Source of the DNA: Desulfobacteraceae bacterium
GTDB taxonomy: Bacteria; Desulfobacterota; DSM-4660; Desulfatiglandales; Desulfatiglandaceae
Assembly (NCBI GenBank): GCA_016844935.1
Contig: JAERTK010000299.1
Coordinates: forward strand, 1-42,523
DNA: 42,523 bases
Direction: 5' to 3'
In this document: piece after piece, positions 16,730 to 24,862 of the stretch
Layout of the letters: each line of letters opens with the position of its first letter
Position numbering within the stretch: the first letter of the stretch is position 1
Notes under the pieces: model-generated
What the model was told of the DNA's origin: nothing
Seen by the model: only the letters and a program-made list of their open reading frames with translations
The model's database searches: none
Position numbers and translations under genes: made by a program

Positions 16730-17617
16730 ATGCCATCAAAACCATCAGAAAAGTTCTGCGGCCAGATTGTCACAGAATCACAATTGAAAGACATCATAGA
16801 AATTATCGAAACATTTCCCAAACTGACCCGCACTGAACTGGCCCATACGGTCTGCGAACTGTTCGAATGGAAAAGACCTACCGGAAAGCTGAAAGGCGTT
16901 GAATGTCGGCAGTTCCTTGAACGTCTGGACAAAAAAGGGCTGATTCGTCTTCCTGCAGTCCAACAACGGCCCCCAAAAAAGAGTAAACCCAAAATATCAC
17001 GAACCCGTGAGGCCGATTCGCAGGCAACGATTTCAACAAAACTGCGGGACCTGTCCCCCCTGGTGCTGATCCGGGTTGAAACACAACAACAGAGACAACT
17101 CTGGTACCAGTATATTGATCGGTATCATTACCTGGGATATCAGTTGCCCTTCGGCGCTCAGCTTCGATACTTCATTCAGTCCGGTACAACCGATACCTTG
17201 CTGGGGTGTTTTCAGTTTTCCTCTCCCGCCTGGCAGATGATGCCGAGGGACCAATGGATTTCCTGGAACCATGAACAGCGTCAGCGCAACCTGCAAAAGA
17301 TTGTCAATAACAGCCGGTTCTTGATATTTCCCTGGGTTCAAGTCAAAAATCTTGCCAGCTCGGCCCTGGCCCTGGCCATCAGAACCATCCCGGGTGACTG
17401 GGAGCACAGTTACGGCTACCGCCCCGTGTTGATGGAAACCCTGGTGGATGAGAAACGCTTTAAAGGCACCTGCTACAAAGCCGCCAATTGGCATTATGTG
17501 GGGAAAACCACCGGCCGGGGCCGAATGGACAAGGAGAATAAACGTCATGGCGCAGCCGTCAAGGACATTTACCTGTATCCCCTTACAAAGGGTTTTCGGG
17601 CCGAGCTGGTTCGATAA
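16730..17617 (+). CDS. Stand-alone DUF4338 (DruA-type) protein
   Basis: A 295-residue protein of the DUF4338 family, whose best-known member is DruA of the Druantia anti-phage system. The N-terminus (about 10-75) looks like a winged helix (LTRTELAHTVCELFEW, LERLDKKGLIRLP). The core holds the family motifs YHYLGYQLPFGAQLRYF, NSRFLIFPWV, NLASSALAL, DWEHSYGYRPVLMETLVD, GTCYKAANWHYVG and GRGRMD. Start at 16730 follows AAAGGG at 5-nt spacing; an upstream TTG at 16706 is less likely. No other Druantia gene is nearby, and it lies alone between two operons beside a palindrome. Single-gene members are often multicopy, so a mobile or transposase-like role is as plausible as defence; neither is shown. 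Confidence 0.85.
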   Translation: MPSKPSEKFCGQIVTESQLKDIIEIIETFPKLTRTELAHTVCELFEWKRPTGKLKGVECRQFLERLDKKGLIRLPAVQQRPPKKSKPKISRTREADSQATISTKLRDLSPLVLIRVETQQQRQLWYQYIDRYHYLGYQLPFGAQLRYFIQSGTTDTLLGCFQFSSPAWQMMPRDQWISWNHEQRQRNLQKIVNNSRFLIFPWVQVKNLASSALALAIRTIPGDWEHSYGYRPVLMETLVDEKRFKGTCYKAANWHYVGKTTGRGRMDKENKRHGAAVKDIYLYPLTKGFRAELVR

Positions 17618-17622
17618 ATGAC

Positions 17623-17650
17623 TTGACTCAGGTTTCAACCGTATTAATAT
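17623..17650 (+). promoter_or_regulatory. Possible promoter of the arn operon
   Basis: TTGACT (17623-17628), a 16-nt spacer and TAATAT (17645-17650) lie about 55 bp upstream of the first arn-operon gene and just after the DUF4338 stop. Both boxes match the consensus in most positions. Confidence 0.45.
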
Positions 17651-17704
17651 TGATTCGGCCCGGGGCCCAATGCCAGAATGTCAATTCCATCCGGAGATGT
17701 CCAT

Positions 17705-18079
17705 ATGACCCGCTATCTCCCCCTGATACTGTTGGGGGTGCTTTTAAATGCCACGGCCCAGCTTTGCCTGAAACAGGGCATGCGCCAGGTGGGCCATTTT
17801 GCATTTTCCCTGAGCAACCTGGCTCCCATCGGGTTCAAGGTGGCGCTTAACCCCTTCGTGTTTACGGGGTTGGTGTGTTACGTTGTCAGTGTGGCGGTAT
17901 GGCTGCTGGCCCTTTCCAGAGTGGAGGTCAGTTACGCCTATCCTCTCCTGAGTGTGGGTTACATCGTTACCGCTTTTGCGGGACAGTTTTTTTTCGGGGA
18001 AGCCCTGGGACCCACACGTTGGGCCGGAATAGTCGTCATCTGCGTAGGCGTTTACCTCATTACCCGGAGTGCCGGATGA
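17705..18079 (+). CDS. SMR-type transporter, ArnE/ArnF-like
   Basis: A 124-residue membrane protein with four predicted helices (about 3-22, 35-60, 65-87 and 95-120), of the small multidrug resistance / EamA type. In the Arn pathway ArnE and ArnF together flip undecaprenyl-phosphate-L-Ara4N across the inner membrane. Here just one such gene precedes arnB and overlaps it by 4 bp (ATGA), so one protein may act as a homodimer. The start at 17705 follows GGAG; the frame extends upstream to 17678 without a ribosome-binding site. A general drug exporter is possible, but the coupling to arnB favours the flippase role. Confidence 0.75.
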   Translation: MTRYLPLILLGVLLNATAQLCLKQGMRQVGHFAFSLSNLAPIGFKVALNPFVFTGLVCYVVSVAVWLLALSRVEVSYAYPLLSVGYIVTAFAGQFFFGEALGPTRWAGIVVICVGVYLITRSAG

Positions 18080-19227
18080 GAAAAAATTTCCTCCCCTTTT
18101 CGCGACCGTCCATCACAGAGGAAGACATTTCAGCCGTGGGAGAAGTGCTTCGGTCGGGATGGATTACCACCGGTCCCAACGCGGCCGCTTTTGAACGTGA
18201 TTTCTCCGAATATGTGGGTTGCCCCCATGCGGTGGCCCTGGGATCCGCCTCCGCAGGCATGCATCTTATCCTGAAAGCCCTGAACATCGGACCGGGGGAT
18301 GAAGTGATTACCCCGTCCATGACATGGGTATCCACAGTGAACCTCATTGTTCTGGCGGGCGCTGTCCCGGTATTCGCCGATATCCACCGGGACACCCTGA
18401 TGGTGACCCCCGAGACCATCGCCCCCTGTTTTTCACCCAGAACCCGGGCGGTGATTCCTGTGCACTTCGCCGGCGCTTCCGCGGATATCACCGCCCTCAA
18501 GGGGCTGGCGGATCAAAAGGGCGTACCGTTGGTGGAAGATGCGGCCCACGCACTGGGCACTCACCATGGCGGAGGTCATGTGGGAGCAACAGGGACATCC
18601 ATTTTTTCGTTCCACCCCATCAAAAATATCACCACCGGCGAAGGGGGGATGTTCTGCACCGATGACGACGAAATGGCGGAACGGATCGGTCGCCTGAAGT
18701 TTCATGGCCTCGGCGTGGACGCTTACGACCGGCAGACCCAGGGCCGATCCCCCCAGGCCCAGGTGCTGGAGCCGGGATACAAGTACAATATGACCGACAT
18801 GGCGGCGGTGCTGGGGCTGAGGCAGCTTCATCGATTGAATCAATTCAACCGCAAGAGAAACCAATTGGCCGCCAGATACCTTGAATGGCTGGCGAATATG
18901 GATGAGCTCCTGCCGCTCGCCATCCCCGAGAACACTACACAGCATGCCTGGCACCTGTTTATGGTGCGCCTCGACACCGATCGGGCCGGGATAAGCCGGG
19001 ATGAATTCATGGAGGGGCTGAAGGCCAGAAACATCGGGACCGGTCTGCATTTCCGCGCGGTTCACCTGCAGAAATACTACCGGGAATCCATGGGCATGGA
19101 AAAGGGTGCGCTTCCCCATACCGAATGGAATTCCGACCGGATCTGTTCGCTTCCCCTTTTCCCCGACATGACCTTTGAAGATGTGGACTCTGTGGTGGAA
19201 GCCGTCAAGGAAATTCTCAGTCATTAA
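18076..19227 (+). CDS. arnB: UDP-L-Ara4O aminotransferase ArnB
   Basis: A 383-residue DegT/DnrJ/EryC1-family PLP enzyme. It converts UDP-4-keto-arabinose into UDP-4-amino-4-deoxy-L-arabinose using glutamate. The PLP lysine is K183 in [14 protein letters not shown], nearly the same as in E. coli Arn[10 protein letters not shown] (154-162) and SGWITTGPN (27-35) are other hallmarks. The start overlaps the SMR gene by 4 bp. It is followed by arnC after 37 bp. Size and motifs are full length. Confidence 0.93.
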   Translation: MRKNFLPFSRPSITEEDISAVGEVLRSGWITTGPNAAAFERDFSEYVGCPHAVALGSASAGMHLILKALNIGPGDEVITPSMTWVSTVNLIVLAGAVPVFADIHRDTLMVTPETIAPCFSPRTRAVIPVHFAGASADITALKGLADQKGVPLVEDAAHALGTHHGGGHVGATGTSIFSFHPIKNITTGEGGMFCTDDDEMAERIGRLKFHGLGVDAYDRQTQGRSPQAQVLEPGYKYNMTDMAAVLGLRQLHRLNQFNRKRNQLAARYLEWLANMDELLPLAIPENTTQHAWHLFMVRLDTDRAGISRDEFMEGLKARNIGTGLHFRAVHLQKYYRESMGMEKGALPHTEWNSDRICSLPLFPDMTFEDVDSVVEAVKEILSH

Positions 19228-19234
19228 TGATAGA

Positions 19235-19305
19235 AGGGTGCAGGGGACAATTACAAGAATCGTTATGGAAAACCAACAATCCGCAACCCGCAATCCGCAA
19301 CCCGC
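19235..19305 (+). repeat. Heptad repeats around the arnC start codon
   Basis: Two tracts with 7-bp period. At 19235-19255 three units of the type AGGGTGC/AGGGGAC lie in the leader. At 19278-19305, within the coding sequence, AATCCGC and AACCCGC alternate twice, an exact 14-bp tandem duplication, followed by a decayed fifth unit. The coding tract lies between the ATG (19265) and the glycosyltransferase domain (from 19307). Confidence 0.85.
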
Positions 19306-20281
19306 AATTTCCATTGTCATTCCCGTGTTCAACGAAGCGGACAACCTGAGCGAACTGATTGTTCGTTGTCTTAAAACCTGTAACCGTATGGACAGGGGGT
19401 TTGAAATCATCCTGGTGGACGACGGCAGTACCGACGGGTCCCGGGACATGATTGAAGCGGCTTCAAACCAATACCCCGGCGTTATTATCGGGATACTGCT
19501 CAATCGGAATTACGGCCAGCACTCCGCCATCATGGCCGGGTTTGCACAGACAAAAGGGGACATCATCGTTACCCTGGATGCCGATCTTCAGAACCCGCCC
19601 GAAGAAATCACCAAACTGGTTCAAAAGGCTGAAGAGGGGTTTGATGTGGTGGGAAGTGTTCGGGTTCCCAGACGGGACACGTTCTTCAGACGAGCGGCAT
19701 CGCACATGGTAAACCGGGTGGTCCAAATGTCAACGGGCATTTATATGCACGATTACGGCTGCATGTTGCGGGCCTATCGCCGCCATATCGTGGAGGCCAT
19801 GATGCAGTGTTGCGAAAGGAGCACCTTTATTCCCGTTCTGGCCAACAGTTTCGCCAGACATACCGCTGAAGTGGATGTTCAACATGCGGAGCGGTCCGCC
19901 GGGGATTCGAAGTACAGCCTCTGGAAGCTCATCAACCTGCAGTTTGATCTTTTGACCGGCATGACCACCTTCCCCCTCCGCCTCCTGAATGTCATGGGCG
20001 GCATCATCTCCCTGTTCGGCGTGGGGTTCGGTCTCTTTCTGTTTATCATGAGATTGATTTACGGCGCCGAGTGGGCTGCATCGGGGGTATTCACCCTTTT
20101 TGCCATACTCTTTATTTTTATCGGCGCGCAATTTCTGGCAATGGGTCTCTTGGGGGAGTATATCGGGCGGATTTACAGTGATGTGCGGGCCCGTCCCCGC
20201 TATTTTGTCGAGCGGGTCGTGGGAAATGTGGGCGCCAGTCTACCAGAAAAGAAATCCGGCAATATGCAGGGGCAGATCTAA
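19265..20281 (+). CDS. arnC: ArnC-type undecaprenyl-phosphate glycosyltransferase
   Basis: A 338-residue GT2 enzyme that in the Arn pathway transfers 4-formamido-L-arabinose from UDP to undecaprenyl phosphate. The GT-A domain has VDDGSTDGS (51-59) and [10 protein letters not shown] (104-113). Two C-terminal membrane helices (about 240-262 and 272-298) are followed by [20 protein letters not shown], as in ArnC/DPM1 relatives. The start codon is uncertain: the ATG at 19265 has no clear ribosome-binding site and is followed by four 7-bp repeats coding for [10 protein letters not shown], then the domain proper. A change in copy number would put the domain out of frame. A 133-bp palindromic element separates it from arnA. 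Confidence 0.87.
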   Translation: MENQQSATRNPQPAISIVIPVFNEADNLSELIVRCLKTCNRMDRGFEIILVDDGSTDGSRDMIEAASNQYPGVIIGILLNRNYGQHSAIMAGFAQTKGDIIVTLDADLQNPPEEITKLVQKAEEGFDVVGSVRVPRRDTFFRRAASHMVNRVVQMSTGIYMHDYGCMLRAYRRHIVEAMMQCCERSTFIPVLANSFARHTAEVDVQHAERSAGDSKYSLWKLINLQFDLLTGMTTFPLRLLNVMGGIISLFGVGFGLFLFIMRLIYGAEWAASGVFTLFAILFIFIGAQFLAMGLLGEYIGRIYSDVRARPRYFVERVVGNVGASLPEKKSGNMQGQI

Positions 20282-20463
20282 GTGTCTGCCCTTAACCTTA
20301 ATAACAGGCGTTAGTTTCAAAATGTTCAATTTTGTTCGAGATCAAGGAGGGCGAAAATTTTAACCGTAGGAATATACCAAAATATTTCGAGGATTAAAAT
20401 TTTGGCCTGACGCAGAGATCGGGCAAAAGGGGACGTTTTGAAATTGGCTCAAAGGATCTATTT
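20282..20463. other. arnC-arnA spacer holding a palindromic element
   Basis: This 182-bp spacer interrupts an otherwise compact operon. Nearly all of it is the imperfect palindrome at 20313-20445; the AAAGGA ribosome-binding site of arnA follows directly (20452-20457). Confidence 0.6.
20313..20445. mobile_element. 133-bp MITE-like long palindrome
   Basis: The two halves are inverted copies of one another around 20379. The outer ends are AGTTTCAAAATG (20313) and its diverged complement (to 20445), then come matching inner blocks, including the perfect AAAATTTTAA/TTAAAATTTT (20354-20363, 20394-20403) and AATAT/ATATT at the centre. It has no ORF. The left end (20313-20334) is identical, inverted, to part of the 31-bp palindrome at 16510. 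Small size, terminal inverted repeats and a second related copy suggest a MITE or large REP-type element; no target-site duplication could be identified. Confidence 0.7.
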
Positions 20464-22455
20464 ATGAAAACAATCGTTCTGGCCTACCACAACATCGGTT
20501 GTACGGGCATCAAGGCACTACTGGGAAACGGTTTTGACATTGCGGCCGTATTCACCCACAAGGATGATCCGAAAGAGAACATCTGGTTTGATTCCGTGGC
20601 CGAACTGGCCGCGAGCAGGAACATTCCGGTGTATGCACCTGAAGACATCAATCATCCCCTCTGGGTGCAGAAGATTAAAGACATGGCACCCGAGATCATA
20701 TTCTCTTTCTATTATCGGAACCTGGTGCGGTCTCCTATCCTGGATATCCCGCCCCATGGATGCCTGAATCTCCATGGGAGCCTGCTGCCCCGCTATCGCG
20801 GACGGGTGCCCCTCAACTGGGTGCTGGTGAATGGCGAAACCGAAACCGGGGTAACCCTGCATTACATGACCCCCCGGCCAGATGATGGCGACATCGTAAA
20901 ACAGGCTACAATTCAAATTGCAGAAGATGACACAGCTGCTTCACTTCACAACAAAGCCGCCACGGCGACCGGTGAAATGCTGGACGAAATCCTTCCGGCC
21001 CTGCGGGCCGGAAAAGCCCCGAGGGACCCTCAGGATCATGGGGAAGCCTCCTACTACGGCGGGCGCACCCCGGCTGACGGGGAAATTGACTGGGCCGCAT
21101 CCGCCGCCTCCGTCAGGAACCTGGTACGGGCCGTAACACGCCCTTTTCCGGGGGCTTTCAGCCACATGGGGGACCGAAAGTGCCTTTTCTGGACCGTCAG
21201 CGAGGTATCAGGGGAAAAGGATGCCAAGCCCGGTGCCGTACTTTCGGCGAATCCCCTGGTGATCGCCTGTGAAACGGGGGCCCTTCGTATTGAAGCGGGC
21301 CAGCAGGAAAATGATGTGTTCATGGGGGGAGCCCAACTGGCGGCCCACATGGGCCTGGTGGAAGGCATGCAGTTTGGCAAACGGGCCAGCGACCGCATAC
21401 AGGCGGCACAGAAAAAACGGGTGCTGATCCTGGGGGTAGACGGGTTCATCGGGAACGCCCTGAGCGAACGACTGCTTGAAAGCGGGCGGTACGAAGTGCA
21501 CGGCATGGACCTTCATTCCAAGTATGTTCAACGCCTCATGGGCACTCCCGGGTTTCATTTCGATGAAGGGGATATTTCAATCCACCGCGAGTGGATTGAA
21601 TACCATATCCGAAAGTGCGACATCGTGATACCGCTGGTGGCCATTGCGACCCCCATCGAATATACCCGAAACCCCCTTCGCGTGTTTGAACTGGATTTTG
21701 AAGAGAACCTGCGGGTGGTGCGATACTGTGACAAGTACGGCAAACGGATCATCTTTCCATCCACTTCCGAAGTCTACGGCATGTGCGAAGATATGGATTT
21801 TGACGAGGATGACTCCAAATTGGTCCTGGGACCCATCCGCATGCAACGATGGATCTATTCCTCCTGCAAGCAGCTGCTGGACCGGGTGATCTGGGCCTAC
21901 GGCCAACAGAAAGGACTGAAATTCACCCTTTTCAGGCCCTTTAACTGGATCGGCCCCCGGCTCGACAGCCTCATGAGCGCCCGCATCGGCAGTTCCAGAG
22001 CCATCACCCAGCTGATCCTGAACCTGGTGGAAGGGACCCCCATACAGCTGGTGGATTCCGGAAACCAGAAAAGATGCTTTACCGACGTTTCAGACGGCGT
22101 GGAATGCCTTTACCGGATTATCGAAAATAAAGGGGGCGTTTGTGACGGGCAGATCATTAACATCGGAAACCCCGACAACGAGTTCAGCATACGCGCACTG
22201 GCGGAACTTCTGGTGTCCAAATTCAATGAGCACCCCCTCAAAGAAAAGTTCCCCCCTTTTGCCGGTTTGCGCGATGTGGAAAGCCGCGCCTACTACGGCG
22301 AAGGATACCAGGACATGGAACACCGAAAGCCCAGCATACGGAACGCCAAGCGGCTGCTGAACTGGGAACCTTCTATCGCATTGGAAGCTTCGGTGGAAGA
22401 AACCCTCGATTATTTCCTGCGGGAAGCCATTCGTTCCGGGGATTTTGATACTTGA
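20464..22455 (+). CDS. arnA: Bifunctional ArnA: formyltransferase and decarboxylating dehydrogenase
   Basis: A 663-residue two-domain enzyme matching E. coli ArnA (660). The N-terminal domain (1-~305) N-formylates UDP-L-Ara4N; its catalytic N102, H104 and D140 are at the same positions as in E. coli ([13 protein letters not shown]). The C-terminal domain (~316-663) oxidatively decarboxylates UDP-glucuronate; it has GVDGFIG (324-330), TSEVYG with Ser435/Glu436, the YxxxK pair Tyr465/Lys469 and the conserved [12 protein letters not shown] loop with the key Arg. It is preceded by AAAGGA. The stop codon lies inside a heptad tract that runs into arnD. Confidence 0.96.
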   Translation: MKTIVLAYHNIGCTGIKALLGNGFDIAAVFTHKDDPKENIWFDSVAELAASRNIPVYAPEDINHPLWVQKIKDMAPEIIFSFYYRNLVRSPILDIPPHGCLNLHGSLLPRYRGRVPLNWVLVNGETETGVTLHYMTPRPDDGDIVKQATIQIAEDDTAASLHNKAATATGEMLDEILPALRAGKAPRDPQDHGEASYYGGRTPADGEIDWAASAASVRNLVRAVTRPFPGAFSHMGDRKCLFWTVSEVSGEKDAKPGAVLSANPLVIACETGALRIEAGQQENDVFMGGAQLAAHMGLVEGMQFGKRASDRIQAAQKKRVLILGVDGFIGNALSERLLESGRYEVHGMDLHSKYVQRLMGTPGFHFDEGDISIHREWIEYHIRKCDIVIPLVAIATPIEYTRNPLRVFELDFEENLRVVRYCDKYGKRIIFPSTSEVYGMCEDMDFDEDDSKLVLGPIRMQRWIYSSCKQLLDRVIWAYGQQKGLKFTLFRPFNWIGPRLDSLMSARIGSSRAITQLILNLVEGTPIQLVDSGNQKRCFTDVSDGVECLYRIIENKGGVCDGQIINIGNPDNEFSIRALAELLVSKFNEHPLKEKFPPFAGLRDVESRAYYGEGYQDMEHRKPSIRNAKRLLNWEPSIALEASVEETLDYFLREAIRSGDFDT

Positions 22456-22479
22456 TACTTAAAATTCTAAATTTTTAAT
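22445..22479 (+). repeat. Heptad repeat bridging arnA stop and arnD start
   Basis: Five units of 7 bp (two exact TTGATAC, then TTAAAAT, TCTAAAT and TTTTAAT) run from the last codons of arnA to the first base pair of arnD. The tract contains the arnA stop and leaves arnD without a Shine-Dalgarno sequence. Confidence 0.8.
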
Positions 22480-23398
22480 GATGGAAATCGGCCTGCGTGT
22501 TGACGTGGACACTTTGAGGGGCACCCGGTACGGGGTTCCCGCCCTTTGCGCCCTTCTGGCGAAATACGACATTCGGGCCTCATTCTTTTTTTCCGTGGGA
22601 CCGGATAATATGGGCCGCCACCTCTGGCGGCTGCTACGTCCGCGTTTCCTGTGGAAGATGATGCGCACCCGCGCCGCCAACCTCTATGGATGGGATATCC
22701 TGTTAAAGGGTACGGCGTGGCCCGGGCCGGTGATTGGCCAAAAACTCCCCCATTTGATCAATGCCAGCGCCCTCGCCGGCCATGAGGCGGGACTTCATGC
22801 CTGGGACCATCACGCCTGGCAGGCAAAAATCGATACCATGACGGCCAAGGACATTTCACATTCCCTGAACCGGGGGGTCGATGCCCTGACCCGAATCCTG
22901 GGAAAACCACCCGTCTGTTCCGCTGTTCCCGGTTGGAAATGCCGGAACCAGGTGCTCCTCGAAAAGGCGAAATTCCCCTTTGTCTACAACAGCGACTGCC
23001 GGGGCCGGAGCATCTTCTATCCGGTGGTGGCGGGAAAAACCCTTTCCCAGCCGCAGATCCCGGTGACGCTTCCCACCTATGACGAAGCCGTGGGGCATGG
23101 TGGCATCCATGAACATAATTTTAATGATTACATGCTGTCGCTTATGAGTGACACCCAATTGAATGTCCTGACCATCCATGCCGAGGTGGAAGGAATCGCC
23201 TGCCTGGACATGTTTGACCGGTTTCTGAACTCCGTCCGATCCATGGGTGCCCGCCTGGTGCCTCTGGGCCGATTACTCAACGGCGCTTCAGGAATCGAAA
23301 CAGGCGTCATTGAGCCCCGGGAGATTCCGGGCCGTGAGGGCTGGGTGGCCTGCCAGGCTGGTGGCGGATCGGGATCAGGCAACCGTACAGCCCCCTGA
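22478..23398 (+). CDS. arnD: ArnD deformylase
   Basis: A 306-residue polysaccharide-deacetylase-fold enzyme. ArnD removes the formyl group from undecaprenyl-phosphate-4-formamido-L-arabinose. Features are the N-terminal metal/catalytic motif LRVDVDTLRGTRYGVP (6-21), NMGRHLWRLLRP, HEAGLHAWDHHAWQ (about 105-118) and VYNSDCRGRS. The C-terminal ~30 residues are glycine-rich and unlike the family. Two ATG codons lie in tandem at 22478 and 22481, and no ribosome-binding site is visible because the heptad tract occupies its place. No arnT follows; the gene ends the operon, converging on the porin gene 15 bp away. Confidence 0.92.
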   Translation: MMEIGLRVDVDTLRGTRYGVPALCALLAKYDIRASFFFSVGPDNMGRHLWRLLRPRFLWKMMRTRAANLYGWDILLKGTAWPGPVIGQKLPHLINASALAGHEAGLHAWDHHAWQAKIDTMTAKDISHSLNRGVDALTRILGKPPVCSAVPGWKCRNQVLLEKAKFPFVYNSDCRGRSIFYPVVAGKTLSQPQIPVTLPTYDEAVGHGGIHEHNFNDYMLSLMSDTQLNVLTIHAEVEGIACLDMFDRFLNSVRSMGARLVPLGRLLNGASGIETGVIEPREIPGREGWVACQAGGGSGSGNRTAP

Positions 23399-23413
23399 AT
23401 GGCTTGAAATAGT

Positions 23414-24604
23414 TTAAAATCGAAACTGAAACTGAACGCCATAGATGGCATATCTGCCGTTATCCACCCGGTTGTCCCCCTCATCCCGGTTGTCGTCCCC
23501 GTCATCGTACCACATGAATTCAGGAACCAGCTGAAACCCTTTGGCCACCTGTAGGGGAATGCTGAACCCCCAGAACCAGGATTTGTATCGCATGGGGTTC
23601 TTGTCTCCCTGGCTTTTCATCTGCCCGTACACGATGTGGGGCGTCATAATTCCCACCCGGTAAGACCCATCCACCCACCAACCGTAGGTGGTTGTATCAT
23701 CCAGTTGACCTTCATAAATCGTAGCGGCGGAGTTTCTTGCCGGTGGGCTCACGCCCATCCCGCCGCCGGTGTTGCTCCAGTTCTGCCCCCAGTTGCCCTC
23801 GGCACTCAACTGAAAGGGGCCGAATGCGGCTAAGACGCCCAGGGAACCGATATAGGTATCGATACGATTGTCAATCCCGTCAACAGCCGGACCTCCGGTA
23901 TGGAAATCGACCGTGCGACGCTGATAGAGAAAACTGGGATAAATGCTGACGGGACCCGCATAGATGGGGAGCCCCACGTCGATCCGGGGCAGTTTGGTAT
24001 CGGTCTGATATTTAATACCCTGTTGAGGGTAGGGCGTGTAATTACCCAGTGCGGCGCTGTTCGGGTCCACCAGCGCAACGGCAAGGCGTATGGTATTGGT
24101 AAAATGGTAGGTTCCCCTGATCTGAGCAAAACGTCCGGAATAGAGTTCACCGTAGCCCTCTCCGATAATGTTCAGGCTTCCCGATCGGGTACCCACCATC
24201 TGGAAAGGCAACAGGGGAGAAATGGGCGTTGTGGTCTTACCGGCAAGGAACTGAAAGCTGTCTGTGAGGTCCCACCAGCCATAGGCGTGCCTGAGCTTCA
24301 CCCCGTCACTGGCGCTTTCCACAGTACCGCCGCTAATCTGGCCCAGGCCCAATTGTATGAACATGCCCACATTATCTTCGTTGGTCCATTTCACATTGAA
24401 CCGGGTGATATTGGGCACCTGTATGGCCGTGTTGGAAAATGGATTGTTGCCGAGTTTTTTGTATTGCGCGTTTTCTTTGTTTCTATCCAGATAGTAGAAA
24501 TCCACATAGACCCGACCCCCGATTGTGACCTTGGCTGGCGCGGGTCCGGGGAATACCATCAGCAAAGACAACAGTGCGAAAAGCACGAATAATCGCTTCA
24601 ACAT
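23414..24604 (-). CDS. Outer-membrane beta-barrel protein, porin-like
   Basis: The 396-residue product starts at the ATG at 24604 after GGAGGGAG; an upstream extension to 24706 has no such site. The signal peptide ends near APA-KVTIGG (about residue 24). The rest alternates polar and hydrophobic residues in many short strands rich in Tyr, Trp, Gly and Asn, and ends in YGVQFQFRF, the C-terminal Phe recognised by the BAM machinery. GGRVYVDFYYLDRN at the start resembles other deltaproteobacterial porin-like proteins. Substrate unknown. It is divergent from the gsp operon. Confidence 0.8.
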   Translation of the reverse strand: MLKRLFVLFALLSLLMVFPGPAPAKVTIGGRVYVDFYYLDRNKENAQYKKLGNNPFSNTAIQVPNITRFNVKWTNEDNVGMFIQLGLGQISGGTVESASDGVKLRHAYGWWDLTDSFQFLAGKTTTPISPLLPFQMVGTRSGSLNIIGEGYGELYSGRFAQIRGTYHFTNTIRLAVALVDPNSAALGNYTPYPQQGIKYQTDTKLPRIDVGLPIYAGPVSIYPSFLYQRRTVDFHTGGPAVDGIDNRIDTYIGSLGVLAAFGPFQLSAEGNWGQNWSNTGGGMGVSPPARNSAATIYEGQLDDTTTYGWWVDGSYRVGIMTPHIVYGQMKSQGDKNPMRYKSWFWGFSIPLQVAKGFQLVPEFMWYDDGDDNRDEGDNRVDNGRYAIYGVQFQFRF

Positions 24605-24738
24605 CCTCTTCTCCCTCCAAACATCTCTCAGCATCACGCCGGAGCGACAGCAAATCATAATGGGTTGACATTTTGTACCAGATACGCATCTAATCAGCAA
24701 CTCCAATTCTTTGAGAGCCTGTTTGACGCGTCATGTTG

Positions 24739-24767
24739 TTGACAGGGTCTACGGGGGTTGTTAGGAT
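24739..24767 (+). promoter_or_regulatory. Likely promoter of the gsp operon
   Basis: A perfect TTGACA (24739-24744), a 17-nt spacer and TAGGAT (24762-24767) stand about 95 bp upstream of gspF. The predicted leader contains the heptad hairpin at 24790-24840. Confidence 0.55.
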
Positions 24768-24781
24768 ACCATTTTCAGGTG

Positions 24782-24841
24782 TAAGATCTAAGGTATAAGG
24801 TGTAAGGTTTCCTTTGAAAATACCTGATACCTTATACCTTT
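24782..24841. repeat. Inverted heptad arrays in the gspF leader
   Basis: Four units of the TAAGGTN type (24782-24809) are followed by three of the inverse TACCTNN type (24821-24841). The facing arrays contain a perfect 12-bp inverted repeat (24790-24801 with 24829-24840), so the RNA leader should fold into a hairpin. The 22 nt at 24789-24810 are repeated exactly at 30741-30762 before gspM. Confidence 0.88.
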
Positions 24842-24862
24842 TCTGAGCCGGAGCAGACCAAA

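Noticed and set aside
18433-19503. A 356-codon minus-strand frame across arnB and arnC
   Set aside because: It is fully antisense to two well-conserved genes and has no protein-family features.
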